Positions 44,800 to 57,541 are shown, counted from the first letter of the stretch. The stretch is DNA of 64,000 nt from Nonomuraea helvata (GCF_039535785.1 NZ_BAAAXV010000012.1:496001-560000), one strand, 5' to 3'. The notes: generated by a model not told the origin, from the sequence alone. Translations and numbers: made by a program.

Positions 44800-46266
44800 G
44801 TGTCAGACCTTACCCCCAGTCCAGTCGTCGCCGGGTTCCATCCGGACCCGAGCATCTGCCGTGCCGGCGACGACTACTACGTCGTCTGCTCCAGCTTCGA
44901 GTACTTCCCCGGCGTGCCCGTCTTCCACTCCCGCGACCTGGTGCGGTGGACGCAGATCGGCAACGTCCTGGATCGGCCGAGCCAGCTGCGCCTGTCGGCT
45001 GAAACCCCCTCGTCGGCCGGGGTCTACGCGCCCACGATCCGCTACCACGACGGGCGGTTCTGGCTGATCGTCACCATCGTGACCGCCGAGGGCCTCAACA
45101 ACATGCTGTACACCGCCACCGACCCCGCCGGACCATGGTCGGACCCGATCCGGCTGCCCGGCGTCCCCGGAATCGACCCCGATCTGGCCTGGGACGAGGA
45201 CGGCACGTGCTGGTGCACGTTCGCCGGGGTCGGGCAGGTGCGCATCGATCCGCGGACGGGCGAGACGTTCGGAGAGCCGCACAAGCTCTGGTCCGGCACC
45301 CCTGGCGCCGCCGCCCCGGAGGCGCCGCACCTCTACCGGATCGGCGAGTACTGGTACCTGCTTATCGCCGAGGGTGGCACCGAGCGGGGCCACGGGGTGT
45401 CGATCGCCCGCGGTCCCGCGCCCGACGGGCCGTTCGAGCCCTGCCCCGGCAACCCGATCCTGACGCACCGCAGCACCACACACCCGGTGCAGAACACCGG
45501 CCACGCGGATCTCGTCCAGGCTCCCGACGGATCCTGGTGGATGGTCCTTCTCGGGGTACGGCCCGGCGGGGGCACTCCTGGCTGGCACGTCCTGGGCCGC
45601 GAGACCTTCCTCGCCCCAGTGACCTGGGTGGACGGCTGGCCTGTCATCGGCGAGCTCGTGCCCGGCGTGCCGAACGCATCGAACAGGGACGACTTCGACC
45701 TGACCGAGCTCCAGGCGTGCTGGATCTCGGTGCGGAGCCGCCCGGCGGAGCTCTGCACCACGAAGGAGCGGGCCGGCTGGCTGACGCTCCGCGCCCGCGG
45801 CGCCTCCTTGGACGAGCCCGACGTGACCTTCCTCGGCCGCCGCCCGCAGCACCTGAGGTGGCGCGCCCGCACCATGATCGACCCCGCACAGGGCCGTGGC
45901 GGCCTGGCCGTCCGGCTCGACGAGGGACACCACTACGAGATCGAGGCTGGAGACGGGCAGGTGCGGGTAGTCGCCCGCGTCGGTTCGGTGCGGACGGTGG
46001 TGGCCGGGCATCCGGCGCCCGCCGGCTCGCTGGTGCTGGCTGTCCAGACGGACGAACCGCTGCCGCCGCACGGCCCGCGCTCCGCGCCCGACGCACTCTC
46101 GTTCGGCGTCGAGACCGAGGCCGGCGCCCTCACCGTGCTCGCCTCCCTCGACGGCCGGTACCTCTCCACCGAGGTGGCGGGCGGCTTCACCGGTCGGGTG
46201 GTCGGCATGTACGCCGCGACCGGCGCCGTGCATTTCGACTGGTTCGACTACGAGGGCAGGCCATGA
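44800..46266 (+). CDS. GH43 family beta-xylosidase/alpha-L-arabinofuranosidase
   Basis: A 488-residue enzyme. GTG 44800 has AAAGGA 9 nt upstream; an ATG at 44782 overlapping the previous stop is the alternative. The five-bladed propeller holds the three acids: Asp in AGFHPDPSICRAGDDYYVVC, Asp in GIDPDLAWDEDG and Glu in AAPEAPHLYRIGEYWYLL. A C-terminal beta-sandwich follows (LGRRPQHLRWRARTMIDPAQ). It lacks a signal peptide, so it acts on imported xylo- or arabino-oligosaccharides. Confidence 0.9.
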   Translation: MSDLTPSPVVAGFHPDPSICRAGDDYYVVCSSFEYFPGVPVFHSRDLVRWTQIGNVLDRPSQLRLSAETPSSAGVYAPTIRYHDGRFWLIVTIVTAEGLNNMLYTATDPAGPWSDPIRLPGVPGIDPDLAWDEDGTCWCTFAGVGQVRIDPRTGETFGEPHKLWSGTPGAAAPEAPHLYRIGEYWYLLIAEGGTERGHGVSIARGPAPDGPFEPCPGNPILTHRSTTHPVQNTGHADLVQAPDGSWWMVLLGVRPGGGTPGWHVLGRETFLAPVTWVDGWPVIGELVPGVPNASNRDDFDLTELQACWISVRSRPAELCTTKERAGWLTLRARGASLDEPDVTFLGRRPQHLRWRARTMIDPAQGRGGLAVRLDEGHHYEIEAGDGQVRVVARVGSVRTVVAGHPAPAGSLVLAVQTDEPLPPHGPRSAPDALSFGVETEAGALTVLASLDGRYLSTEVAGGFTGRVVGMYAATGAVHFDWFDYEGRP

Positions 46267-46358
46267 ATGGGCGGCGCCGAACCAGGATCCGAAGCTGCTC
46301 ACCACCGCATCCACCCCACGGCGCAGCAGACGCAGTGGCGACTCATGGAAGGGAAGAA

Positions 46359-48053
46359 ATGAGGAAAACCCCCCTCTCGCGCGCGGCGAGCCTCCTCATC
46401 GCGCTGATCAGCGTAGTGGGGCTGGTCAGCAGCCCCACCGCGGCCTCGGCCGACAAGGGCGTCCGCAGCGCGATGGACGTCGTGGCGGCGATGCAGCCCG
46501 GCTGGAACCTGGGCAACACGCTGGACGCGTTCCCCGACGAGACCTCATGGGGCAACCCGCCGGCCACCAAGGCCCTGTTCGACACCATCCGTGCCCAGGG
46601 CTTCCGTAGCGTCCGCATCCCCGTCACCTGGACCGACCACCAGTCCGCCACCGCGCCGTACACCATCGACGCGAAGTGGATGAACCGGGTGAAGGAGGTC
46701 GTCGACCTGGCGCTCGCCTCCGGCCTCTACGTCCTGATCAACGTCCACCACGACTCGTGGCAGTGGATCTCCAAGATGCCCACCAACCACGACGAGGTGA
46801 TGGCCCGCTTCGACGCCTCGTGGACCCAGATCGCCGGCGCATTCCGTGACGCGCCGAGCAAGGTGCTCTTCGAGAGCGTCAACGAGCCGCAGTTCGACAA
46901 CGCCACCGACGAGGCGAAGATGAGCCTCCTCGCCGAGCTCAACCGCTCCTTCCACGCCATCGTCCGCGGCTCGGGCGGCCGCAACGCCGATCGGATCCTC
47001 GTCCTGCCCACCGTGCACACCAGCGCGGACCAGAAGTACCTGGACGGACTCGCCAGCGAGATCACCGCGCTGAACGACAAGAACCTGGCCGCGACCGTCC
47101 ACTTCTACGGCTACTGGCCGTTCAGCGTGAACATCGCCGGAGTCACCACCCTCGACGAGACGACCCAGCAGGACCTGATCGGCTACTTCGACCGGTCGGC
47201 CAAGACCTTCGTCGACCGCGGCATCCCGGTGATCGTCGGTGAATACGGCCTGCTCAGCTTCGACGTGGACCCGAACGCCGTCCAGCAGGGCGAGAAACTG
47301 AAGTTCTTCGAGCTGCTGGGTCACCAGGCGCGGATCAACAAGCTCACCACGATGTGGTGGGACAACGGCCAGCACCTCAACCGGCAGACCCTGCGGGAGT
47401 GGACGGACCCCGGCCTGTTCGCCCAGATCAAGTCGAGCTTCACCACCCGTTCCGGCACCACTTCCAGTGACTCGATCTTCTTGCCGAAGTCGGGCGCGAT
47501 CGAAGCCCGGACGCTCACCCTGAACCTGAACGGGACCTCGTTCCGCGGGCTCTGGCAGGGCGCCACCAGGCTTCACCCGGGCCGGGACTACACGGTCTCC
47601 GGCGACCAGCTCACGCTCACGGCGGAGGCCCTCACCCGGCTGGCAGGCGACCGGTCCCACGGCGTCAACGCGACGATCCAGGCCCGGTTCTCCTCGGGAA
47701 TCCCGTGGAAGATCTATGTGATCAGCTACGACACGCCGGTCCTGTCGAACGCGAGCGGCACCACGGAGTCGCTGACCATCCCCACCCGGTTCAACGGTGA
47801 CCGGGTCGCCACGATGGAGGCCACGTACGCCGACGGCACCAACGCCGCACCCCACGACTGGACGTCCTACAAGGAGTACGGCAGGACCTACTCCCCCGAC
47901 TACGCCGGCGACTCCATCCGCCTCCTCAAGGACTTCCTTGGCGTCATGCGCGAGGGCGCGCCCCTGACGCTCACGTTCCACTTCTGGAGTGGCGCGAAGG
48001 TCACCTACCAGGTGACCAGGTCCGGCGACACGGTCACCGGCATCGCGTCCTGA
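46359..48053 (+). CDS. Secreted GH5 endo-glucanase/xyloglucanase with X2 module
   Basis: A 564-residue protein with GGGAAG before the ATG and a Sec signal (residues 1-31, LVSSPTAASADKG). The GH5 barrel shows QPGWNLGNTLDAFPDETSWG, VLINVHHDSWQW, the acid/base Glu in VLFESVNEPQF and the nucleophile Glu in IVGEYGLLSFD. After about residue 370 a CBM_X2 (Ig-like) module begins (SDSIFLPKSGAIEARTLTLN), followed by a second beta module. It is the only clearly extracellular enzyme of the locus and would make the oligosaccharides imported by the ABC system. Confidence 0.9.
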   Translation: MRKTPLSRAASLLIALISVVGLVSSPTAASADKGVRSAMDVVAAMQPGWNLGNTLDAFPDETSWGNPPATKALFDTIRAQGFRSVRIPVTWTDHQSATAPYTIDAKWMNRVKEVVDLALASGLYVLINVHHDSWQWISKMPTNHDEVMARFDASWTQIAGAFRDAPSKVLFESVNEPQFDNATDEAKMSLLAELNRSFHAIVRGSGGRNADRILVLPTVHTSADQKYLDGLASEITALNDKNLAATVHFYGYWPFSVNIAGVTTLDETTQQDLIGYFDRSAKTFVDRGIPVIVGEYGLLSFDVDPNAVQQGEKLKFFELLGHQARINKLTTMWWDNGQHLNRQTLREWTDPGLFAQIKSSFTTRSGTTSSDSIFLPKSGAIEARTLTLNLNGTSFRGLWQGATRLHPGRDYTVSGDQLTLTAEALTRLAGDRSHGVNATIQARFSSGIPWKIYVISYDTPVLSNASGTTESLTIPTRFNGDRVATMEATYADGTNAAPHDWTSYKEYGRTYSPDYAGDSIRLLKDFLGVMREGAPLTLTFHFWSGAKVTYQVTRSGDTVTGIAS

Positions 48054-48068
48054 CTCTTCTGATCTGAT

Positions 48069-48104
48069 GCCACCGCCCCCCGCGCATGCGCAGGGGGCGG
48101 TGGC
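48069..48104. terminator. Bidirectional terminator between GH5 and GH2
   Basis: A perfect 12-bp GC-rich stem (GCCACCGCCCCC and its complement) with a 12-nt loop, followed by TTTCTG. It lies between two convergent genes and can serve both. Confidence 0.8.
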
Positions 48105-48111
48105 TTTCTGT

Positions 48112-51186
<3,075 letters not shown>

Positions 51187-51228
51187 CTATAGTTTCCATG
51201 GACACACCATGGCGGCGGAAAGGCGAAC

Positions 51229-52236
51229 GTGACCGACAATCCCTCGGGGCCGCCCGCGGTCACCATCGCGTTCATCGCTGAATCCGCGGGCGTCTCGATC
51301 CCCACCGTGTCGAAGGTGCTCAACGGCCGCTCGGGCGTCTCGGTGGAGACCCGTGCCCGGGTCGAGGGTCTGATCAACAAGTACGGCTACCGCCGCCCTT
51401 CCGGCAGCCGGGGCAGCACCGTGGAGATCGTCTTCCGCGAGATGGAGGGCACGTGGGCCGTGGACATCATCCGCGGGGTCGAACGGGTGGCGCGCCAGAA
51501 CCGGATCGGCGTCCTGGTGTCGCAGCTGGGCCCCGACTCCTCACCCGCCACCTCCATCGACGAGACGATCGGCCGCCGCCCCGGCTTCGTCCTGTTCGTC
51601 TCCGAGATCTCGGCGCCCGAGCAGGCGAAGCTGAAGGCAAAGGACATCCCGTTCGTCGTCATCAACCCGGCCGGCGAGCTGCCGGATGACGTCCCCTTCG
51701 TGGGCACCACCAACTGGCGGGGCGGCCACTCGGCCACCCGGCACCTGCTCGACCTGGGCCACCGGCGCATCGCGATGATCAATGGGCCGGACTATCCGTT
51801 CTGCCAGGCGCGCATGGCCGGATATTTCTCGGCGATGGCCGAAGCCGACGTCGCCGCGGATTCTTCGCTGGTGGTCCGCACGTTCCTCACGCGCGAGCAC
51901 GGCTACGCCGCGGCCCTCGAACTGCTTTCCCGCCCTGACCGGCCGACTGCGATCTTCGCCTCCAACGACATGCAGGCGTTCGGGGTCTATCGCGCCGCTC
52001 GGGAGCTGGGCTTGTCGATCCCGGGCGAATTGAGCGTGGTGGGCTTCGACGACATCGTCGTCTCAGACTGGGCCGACCCGCCTCTGACGACGGTCCACCA
52101 GCCGTTGTTCGAGATGGCGAGCGCTGCCACCGACCTGGCGTTCACCCTCGGCCGCGGTGAACCGGTTCGCCAGGTCGGGCTGGAGATCGCCACCGTTCTC
52201 ACCATCCGCAAGAGTACGGCACCGCCGAGGAGCTGA
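51229..52236 (+). CDS. LacI-family transcriptional regulator
   Basis: A 335-residue repressor with GGAAAGG about 5 nt before a GTG start. HTH: TIAFIAESAGVSIPTVSKVL, NGRSGVSVETRARVEGLINK; the sensor domain has GGHSATRHLLDLGHRRIAMI and SVVGFDDIVVSDWADPPLTT near the C-terminus (XylR/CelR-like group). Divergent from the GH2 gene, it probably controls that gene and itself through the GTTTCGCGCGAAAC site. Confidence 0.9.
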   Translation: MTDNPSGPPAVTIAFIAESAGVSIPTVSKVLNGRSGVSVETRARVEGLINKYGYRRPSGSRGSTVEIVFREMEGTWAVDIIRGVERVARQNRIGVLVSQLGPDSSPATSIDETIGRRPGFVLFVSEISAPEQAKLKAKDIPFVVINPAGELPDDVPFVGTTNWRGGHSATRHLLDLGHRRIAMINGPDYPFCQARMAGYFSAMAEADVAADSSLVVRTFLTREHGYAAALELLSRPDRPTAIFASNDMQAFGVYRAARELGLSIPGELSVVGFDDIVVSDWADPPLTTVHQPLFEMASAATDLAFTLGRGEPVRQVGLEIATVLTIRKSTAPPRS

Positions 52237-52680
52237 ACTCGTAACGCGACCCCGCCTACCGCCCGCCGATGACAGCAGGGGCGCAGAGGTGCGTGCCCAC
52301 GGAGTCGGTTCAGAAGTCTTGCGGGGTTCCCGAGACATCATCCACCATGCCGCGTCCCGCCACCAGTTTGTCCCCGTTGCCGTGATCCATGATCCATGAC
52401 CACGATCGGTCGAGGTCGTCCCTCGTCTGGATCACGAAGGCATACTGACTACCTTCCGCGCTCATCCTCTGAGTGTGATTGACCATCTCGAGATCCACCA
52501 TGAGAACTGCTGCTTGCTCGGATGGACGAGAGTAGCTCTCCCCTGACGCGAGGCGAAACCCCAGGTCAGCTTGTTCTTCATCCTCTCGCGGACAGCAAGA
52601 CGGCCTTAAGTGATCATGTGCGGTGTCGAGCCGCTAGTGATCGCTACAAGGCCGTGAGGGTGAGTCTGCTGGGACTGTCT
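52237..52680. other. Gene-poor stretch with one doubtful small ORF
   Basis: A minus-strand ORF at 52310-52501 could encode 63 residues (MVDLEMVNHTQRMSAEGSQY, then YAFVIQTRDDLDRSWSWIMD). It has a soluble, protein-like composition but no recognised family and no clear ribosome site, so its status is open. Nothing else was found here. Confidence 0.3.
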
Positions 52681-53183
52681 GAACTGGATTGTTGAGGTCG
52701 ATCAGAGGAGCGGCGGCTACTGGTGTCACGCGACCGGCGTGGGAGGCGCTCCTGGCGCTGCCGCAGGCCGGGGGGCACACTGAAGTTCTGGAAGTCCGAT
52801 CGGTGGGGCCGCTCAGCGGGGCACGTGCTGACTACCGTCAACGAGCTGCGCGACCGCGGCATCACCGTGGTGTCACTGACGGAGAACTCGATCTGGCCAC
52901 CAAAGAGGGCCGGTTCATGTTTGCGGTCCTGGCCGCAGCCGCGGAATACGAGCTGGAGCTGCGCGCCGAGCGCCAGGCCGAGGGGACAGCCGCCGCCAAG
53001 CGCCGCGAGGCCACCGGTGCCATGCTGCCCGGCAAGAAGAAGACCGGGCGACCGCGCGTCATCGGCCCCGCCGAGTTGGTCACACTACGCCGCCTGGTCG
53101 ACGATGGTATCGCGATCGCCGAGGCCGCCCGCACCCTCAAAATCGGCCGCTCCACCGCCTACGCGGCACTCGCGGGACGCTGA
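52681..53183 (+). pseudogene. Serine recombinase, 5' truncated and frameshifted
   Basis: One frame gives LKFWKSDRWGRSAGHVLTTV and NELRDRGITVVSLTEN, the middle of a resolvase domain. The next gives LATKEGRFMFAVLAAAAEYE, LELRAERQAEGTAAAKRREA, LPGKKKTGRPRVIG and a C-terminal HTH (GIAIAEAARTLKIGRSTAYA). The catalytic serine region is missing and the frames join near 52890. A shorter relative lies at 17.2 kb. Confidence 0.75.
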
Positions 53184-53412
53184 CCAGCAACTATTCACCC
53201 GCATTCCAATTCCGGCCTGGGGCGCCCTAGCAAGATCATTCTCATCGATAACGGCTGTCCGCCGGTTCCTCAACCCCGGGTTCGTTCGATCGGAGTCATG
53301 ACGGGGGGGGTTGACGGCGCACCGTTGCCCCCAGGGCCGGGGTTCATGGCGCACTGCTGACGTCGTCGCCTGGCGATGTGGTGCACCGCCACCGAGTCCG
53401 TCGCCCCCGGTC

Positions 53413-53559
53413 TCACTGGGGGGTGATGGGTGGGGCGCCGTGGGTGTGGAAGGAGGCGATGGTGTTCAGGCCCCAGGTCGGCCTTTGGCGCGCTCGGCCT
53501 CCGTCCAGGTAGATGTCGGCGGCTCTGAGGATGTCCTCGCGGGTCGTAGCAGGGGTCAC
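53413..53559 (-). CDS. Possible small hypothetical protein
   Basis: A 48-residue minus-strand frame from GTG 53559: TPATTREDILRAADIYLDGG, then WGLNTIASFHTHGAPPITPQ. It follows the 125-residue gene after 8 bp on the same strand, which supports an operon. No clear ribosome site or family is seen. Confidence 0.35.
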   Translation of the reverse strand: MTPATTREDILRAADIYLDGGRARQRPTWGLNTIASFHTHGAPPITPQ

Positions 53560-53567
53560 CACAGTCT

Positions 53568-53945
53568 CTAGCCGAAATCCTGCGGGTCCACGAGCCTCCT
53601 CAGCGCCGCCGCGGCGGCCGCGTCCAACTCGGCCCGCTGAATGAGTTGCCTGCTCAGTTCCTCGATCCAGGTGTCGAGCGCGACCGTGCGGCGGGAGAGC
53701 ATGACGCCGCGGACCTCGTGTCTGATCACGGCCACCAGCCCGGGGTCGCTCGCAGTGAGGGTCAGCACCCGCTCATTGAGCCGTACGGCGAGCGCCCGGA
53801 CCCGGCGGAGGCCCCAACGCCCTCGCTCCACGGTGACGCAGTCGGGTGGCAGTGCCTCGCGGAGCGTGTTCAGCAGCACCCCGGCGTAGAGGTTGAGATC
53901 GGACGTGTCGCGGCGGAGCGCGGCGGCGACCAGGTGCAGGTCCAT
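53568..53945 (-). CDS. Hypothetical protein coupled to a YbjQ-type gene
   Basis: A 125-residue protein from the ATG at 53945, whose first base pairs with the stop of the upstream gene in TGATG. It looks alpha/beta and soluble: MDLHLVAAALRRDTSDLNLY, GVLLNTLREALPPDCVTVER, then AVRLNERVLTLTASDPGLVA. The N-terminal pattern of a small helix pair followed by a beta hairpin is seen in uncharacterised partners of YbjQ proteins. No function can be assigned. Confidence 0.6.
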   Translation of the reverse strand: MDLHLVAAALRRDTSDLNLYAGVLLNTLREALPPDCVTVERGRWGLRRVRALAVRLNERVLTLTASDPGLVAVIRHEVRGVMLSRRTVALDTWIEELSRQLIQRAELDAAAAAALRRLVDPQDFG

Positions 53946-54520
53946 CAGCGGTCCAGCGGGAGGACGAGCTGGGGGCGCTCGATCACGTGATCGGGCCGGA
54001 GCGGCCGGATGGCGGTGCCGATGGCGAAGAACTCCGTCGTGTGCGAGCCCCAGTTGTGGTGATGGTGATCGAGCGTGGCACCCACGATCCCCTCCGCGTT
54101 CAGCTCCTTCGCTTCGGCCTGCATGCGGGCCATCGCCAGTTCGCGGGCGTTGTAGAGGGCCTGCGTGTACTCTGGGATCTCCACGTTCCGCCCGGTGGTA
54201 CCCAACAAGGCGCCGATCCGGCGGTGAGCGATGTGGCAGACGCAGGTCCCCATCACCATGCCGAGCGGAGCGTAGCCTGCGCGGATGAGCGTCCAGAAGT
54301 CCTGGCCCGACAGGTCGGAGGTGAAGGGCTGCCCCTTGTTGTTGCGCCATTGGCCGGGCTCATCCGCCTTGACCGCGGTGCCGATCGCCACAAATTCCGC
54401 GATGTGCTCCCCGAATTCACGAAACTCCACCGCAAGACGCACTGCGACGATCCCGTCAGCTCCCAGCTGATCGGCCTCGGCCTCCATCCGGGCCATGGCC
54501 AGGTCGCGAGCATGGTACAT
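53945..54520 (-). CDS. Tandem YbjQ/DUF74-family protein, N-terminally truncated
   Basis: Contains two YbjQ-type (heavy-metal-binding-like, pentameric) units. The second is complete: DFWTLIRAGYAPLGMVMGTC, EYTQALYNARELAMARMQAE, GIVGATLDHHHHNWGSHTTE. The first begins abruptly with LTQLTEAMYHARDLAMARME, lacking its first 40-50 residues. The frame stays open upstream to 54670 but with unrelated sequence, so 54520 (ATG) is only the first plausible start. The cellular role of YbjQ proteins is unknown. Confidence 0.65.
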   Translation of the reverse strand: MYHARDLAMARMEAEADQLGADGIVAVRLAVEFREFGEHIAEFVAIGTAVKADEPGQWRNNKGQPFTSDLSGQDFWTLIRAGYAPLGMVMGTCVCHIAHRRIGALLGTTGRNVEIPEYTQALYNARELAMARMQAEAKELNAEGIVGATLDHHHHNWGSHTTEFFAIGTAIRPLRPDHVIERPQLVLPLDR

Positions 54521-54879
54521 CGCCTCGGTTAACTGGGTGAGTGGTGGCGAGCTACGGCTTCTGGCACCGGGGGCCGGCTGATGCCGGGCGGTGGTCAAGG
54601 TGGCGCTGCTGGCGCACCGACCAGGTGATCGACTCGGTGGCGGTGAGGCCGATCCACGAGGAACGATCATTGATCAGCCGCTTACGTAGTCGTACTGGAT
54701 CATGGTCAGGCCGGTGTCGTCCCGAAGTTGGCGCCGGCGTCGGTGATGATCTCAAAAATCCTTGAAAGGTACCGGGCCGGCCGCCCTTTCAGAGCGCGAC
54801 CAGGACGTGAGCGACCATTCATGGTGGGCATCCGTGAAGACGGGGCAGGTGGACAGCGGCCGCAGGTCACGGCGGGCTC

Positions 54880-55154
54880 GTCATGGCCGGTCCGCGTCGT
54901 TCCGGCTCGCACTAGTCACCGCGCTTGCCCCGGCGCATGTCCTGGGACGCGCCCTGGCCCGCTTCCAGCTCTCCACGGGCTTCGGCCTCGCCGTCTCCCC
55001 GGCGGTGATCACCGCTCTTGCCTCCCACGGCTCGGCCGCTCTCTGGGGCAGCCTTGCTGGTGCGACGCTCCTGTCCGCCTCCGCCGTTGCCACCGAGAAG
55101 GACCAGGAAACGCGGCTCAGCGATTGCCGCCGCCACGCGCGAGCAGGCTCGTGA
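54880..55154 (+). pseudogene. MFS transporter C-terminal fragment
   Basis: The frame reads TALAPAHVLGRALARFQLST, GFGLAVSPAVITALASHGSA, ALWGSLAGATLLSASAVA. This matches the last two transmembrane segments and the PxxxLGR loop of drug/solute major-facilitator proteins. The upstream ten helices are absent. Confidence 0.6.
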
Positions 55155-55181
55155 GCTCGGCGAGCGCCTCGGGGGGACGGC

Positions 55182-55340
55182 TTGGACTGGACCATCACCG
55201 CCGACCTGTCGCCCTACCAGAGATCCCACATCACCCGGTTCGGTGCTTACGCCACCGACGAACTAGCGGTTATCCCCCGCCGCGTTCAACCCGGTGCTCA
55301 AAGAGATCGACTTCGCACTCTGGAGCTGGCCGCCGCCTGA
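55182..55340 (+). pseudogene. Possible Tn3-family transposase tail
   Basis: The frame gives LDWTITADLSPYQRSHITRF then GAYATDELAVIPPR, resembling the C-terminal LSPY...HI.RFG.Y segment of some Tn3 transposases. It is short, frame-broken and has no terminal repeat nearby. The rest of 55155-55528 holds nothing I can assign. Confidence 0.4.
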
Positions 55341-55528
55341 TCTTGCTACGCGCTGCTGGCCGCGGACAAGCCACCATGAGTGCTTGTGCCGCGTCGGCTG
55401 AGGCTAGTGGGTGAGCGCTCCGGACCGGGTGCCGCGAACTGGCAAGCCGCCGGCCGCCCAGTTCGGGTCCAGGCTGGCGTCTGGATGAGATGTGGGCGTG
55501 GCAGGCGTGGGAAGAGGGTGATGTAAGG

Positions 55529-55704
55529 ATGGTGGCAGCCGACCTGATCGCCAGGGCGCGGGCCGGGGACGATGACGCTTTCCGGGATCTGATCGAGCCG
55601 TACCGGCGGGAGCTGAGGGTGCACTGCTACCGGATGCTCGGGTCGTTGTCCGACGCGGAGGACGTTCTACAGGAAACCCTCCTGGCTGCCTGGCAAGGCC
55701 TCGG
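55529..55704 (+). pseudogene. ECF sigma factor, region 2 only
   Basis: From ATG 55529: [53 protein letters not shown]. This is the -10-binding region 2 of a SigG/SigJ-type sigma factor. Homology ends abruptly after AWQGL, where unrelated sequence follows, so region 4 is gone. Confidence 0.75.
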
Positions 55705-55711
55705 TCCGCCA

Positions 55712-55995
55712 CCGGCGACAACACCTCCGCCAGCAAGCCGAACGCCTGGCCCACACCACCAACCAGCTCATTCAGCCTGCGGGAAGAAGACCTGGCAAGC
55801 CCGATCCAGCAGACCGGTTGGACCAAAGGTCCCATCGCCGGCTACACCACCGCAGCCCTGCCCCTGCTCAGCCAGGCCCGCACCATCATGGCCGCAGCCG
55901 TCGCCGCAGACCGCTCCGCGGGCGCCACCTGGCACGAGATCTCCGCCATCCTCGACGTCAGCGCCGGCACCGCCTCCCGCCACTACCGCGCCTGA
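55712..55995 (+). pseudogene. C-terminal fragment of a small HTH protein
   Basis: Reads [17 protein letters not shown], then in a neighbouring frame [20 protein letters not shown] and [20 protein letters not shown] ending RHYRA. The last part is a helix-turn-helix of an uncharacterised actinobacterial family. It is fused to the sigma fragment and appears frame-broken. Confidence 0.45.
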
Positions 55996-56089
55996 TCTTC
56001 TCGGGGGTATCACTCTAAGTGTGGAAACGATCACTATGGGTAAATGAGCCAAGGTAGATCATCTTAACGCTTCGGGGGGAGCGTCCATC

Positions 56090-57541
56090 ATGACGAACAC
56101 GCGGGGATCATCGGCTCTGAGTACCACTTTCACACCAGACCACGAGCAGGCGGGAGGCTTGGCACGGGCTGCTCATCATGGCGGGGAAAAATCCCCCCTT
56201 CTTGAAGGTCAGGTGCCGCTGCGGGAGTTGCTCGGCGATCAGGTGCTGGACCTGCTGCTGGAGCGATCGAAAGACGGCAAGGGCGGGCTGCGCCTGACCG
56301 GCGAGGGCTCGATGCTGGGCGAGCTGGTCAAAGCGGTGCTGGAACGCGCGCTGGAGGCCGAGCTGTCGAGCCATCTGGGCTATGGCAAGCACGATCCGGT
56401 CGGCCACGGGACGGGCAACTCACGTAACGGCAAGATCGGCAAAACCGTGCAGACCGGGGTCGGCCCGGTCCGGCTGGCCGTGCCACGCGATCGGGCCGGC
56501 ACCTTCGAGCCGGTGCTGGTGCCCAAACGCGCCGGCCGCATCTCCGGCGGCCTGGACGACATGATCATCAGCCTGTACGCGCACGGCATGAGCGTGCGCG
56601 ACATCCAGCACCACCTGCGCCAGATTTATGAGGTCGAACTGTCGCACGAGGCTATCTCCAACATCACCGACGCCGTGCTGGAAGAAGTCCGCGCCTGGCA
56701 GGCACGGCCACTGGAGGCGATCTACCCGGTGGTGTTCCTGGACGCCATCGTGGTCAAAGTGCGCGACAACCACAGCGTGCAGGCCAAACCCGCCTACCTG
56801 GCCATCGGCATCGACGCCGACGGCGAAAAGCACGTCCTGGGCATCTGGCTGGCCAAGACCCCGCTCGACCATGCCACCGCCGGCGAGTCGTCCCGATTCT
56901 GGAACGCGGTGATGACCGATCTGCGCAACCGCGGCGTGCGCGACATCCTCATCGCCTGCACCGACGGCCTGGCCGGCTTCGAAGACGCCATCCACGCGGC
57001 GTTCCCGTACACCACCGTGCAAACCTGCGTCGTTCACATGATCAGGAATGCGCTACGGCCGGTGGCCCGCCGCGACCGCGCGGGGGTGGCCGCCGAACTG
57101 AAGAAGATCTACACCGCGCCAAGCGCCGAGGCCGCCTTCGACGCCCTGGCCGACTTCACCGCCTCCGATTGGGGCACGAAATACCCGCAAGCGGCCCGCG
57201 TGTTCGAGGCCGCCTGGGACCGGTTCACCCCGTTTTTCGCCTTCTCCCCCGCGGTGCGCAAGCTGCTCTACACCACCAACGGCATCGAGTCCCTGAACTA
57301 CCAACTGCGCAAGGTCACCAAGGCCCGCGGGCACTTCCCCGGCGACGACGCCGTGGTCAAGCTGCTGTGGCTGGCCATCATCAACATCGAGGACAAACGC
57401 GCCCGCGAACGCGCCTCCCACAAGGAGAAAACCGGCAAGATCAAGAACTCGCCCAGCACCGCCCGCCTCATCGAGGGGCAACGCACCATCGGCTGGAGAG
57501 AAGCACTCATCGAACTCGATCTCGCCTACCCGGGACTGTAA
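56090..57541 (+). CDS. IS256-family transposase (C-terminus altered by IS insertion)
   Basis: A 483-residue transposase of the Mut family, with GGGGGAG before the ATG. The DDE set is visible as YPVVFLDAIVVKVRD, ILIACTDGLAGFEDAIHAAF and LYTTNGIESLNYQLRK. Insertion of the second element replaced the original ending: codons before the insertion give DLAYP, and after the right-hand duplication GCC TAC CCA GGA CGG ATC AGG TAA would have given AYPGRIR. The hybrid now ends DLAYPGL. Only two or three terminal residues changed, so activity may survive. Confidence 0.9.
   Translation: MTNTRGSSALSTTFTPDHEQAGGLARAAHHGGEKSPLLEGQVPLRELLGDQVLDLLLERSKDGKGGLRLTGEGSMLGELVKAVLERALEAELSSHLGYGKHDPVGHGTGNSRNGKIGKTVQTGVGPVRLAVPRDRAGTFEPVLVPKRAGRISGGLDDMIISLYAHGMSVRDIQHHLRQIYEVELSHEAISNITDAVLEEVRAWQARPLEAIYPVVFLDAIVVKVRDNHSVQAKPAYLAIGIDADGEKHVLGIWLAKTPLDHATAGESSRFWNAVMTDLRNRGVRDILIACTDGLAGFEDAIHAAFPYTTVQTCVVHMIRNALRPVARRDRAGVAAELKKIYTAPSAEAAFDALADFTASDWGTKYPQAARVFEAAWDRFTPFFAFSPAVRKLLYTTNGIESLNYQLRKVTKARGHFPGDDAVVKLLWLAIINIEDKRARERASHKEKTGKIKNSPSTARLIEGQRTIGWREALIELDLAYPGL
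57524..57531. repeat. Target-site duplication, left copy
   Basis: GCCTACCC, repeated exactly at 58925-58932 on the far side of the nested IS256-family element. Confidence 0.9.

Noticed and set aside
44803-46314. A 503-residue minus-strand ORF
   Set aside because: Antisense shadow of the GH43 gene.
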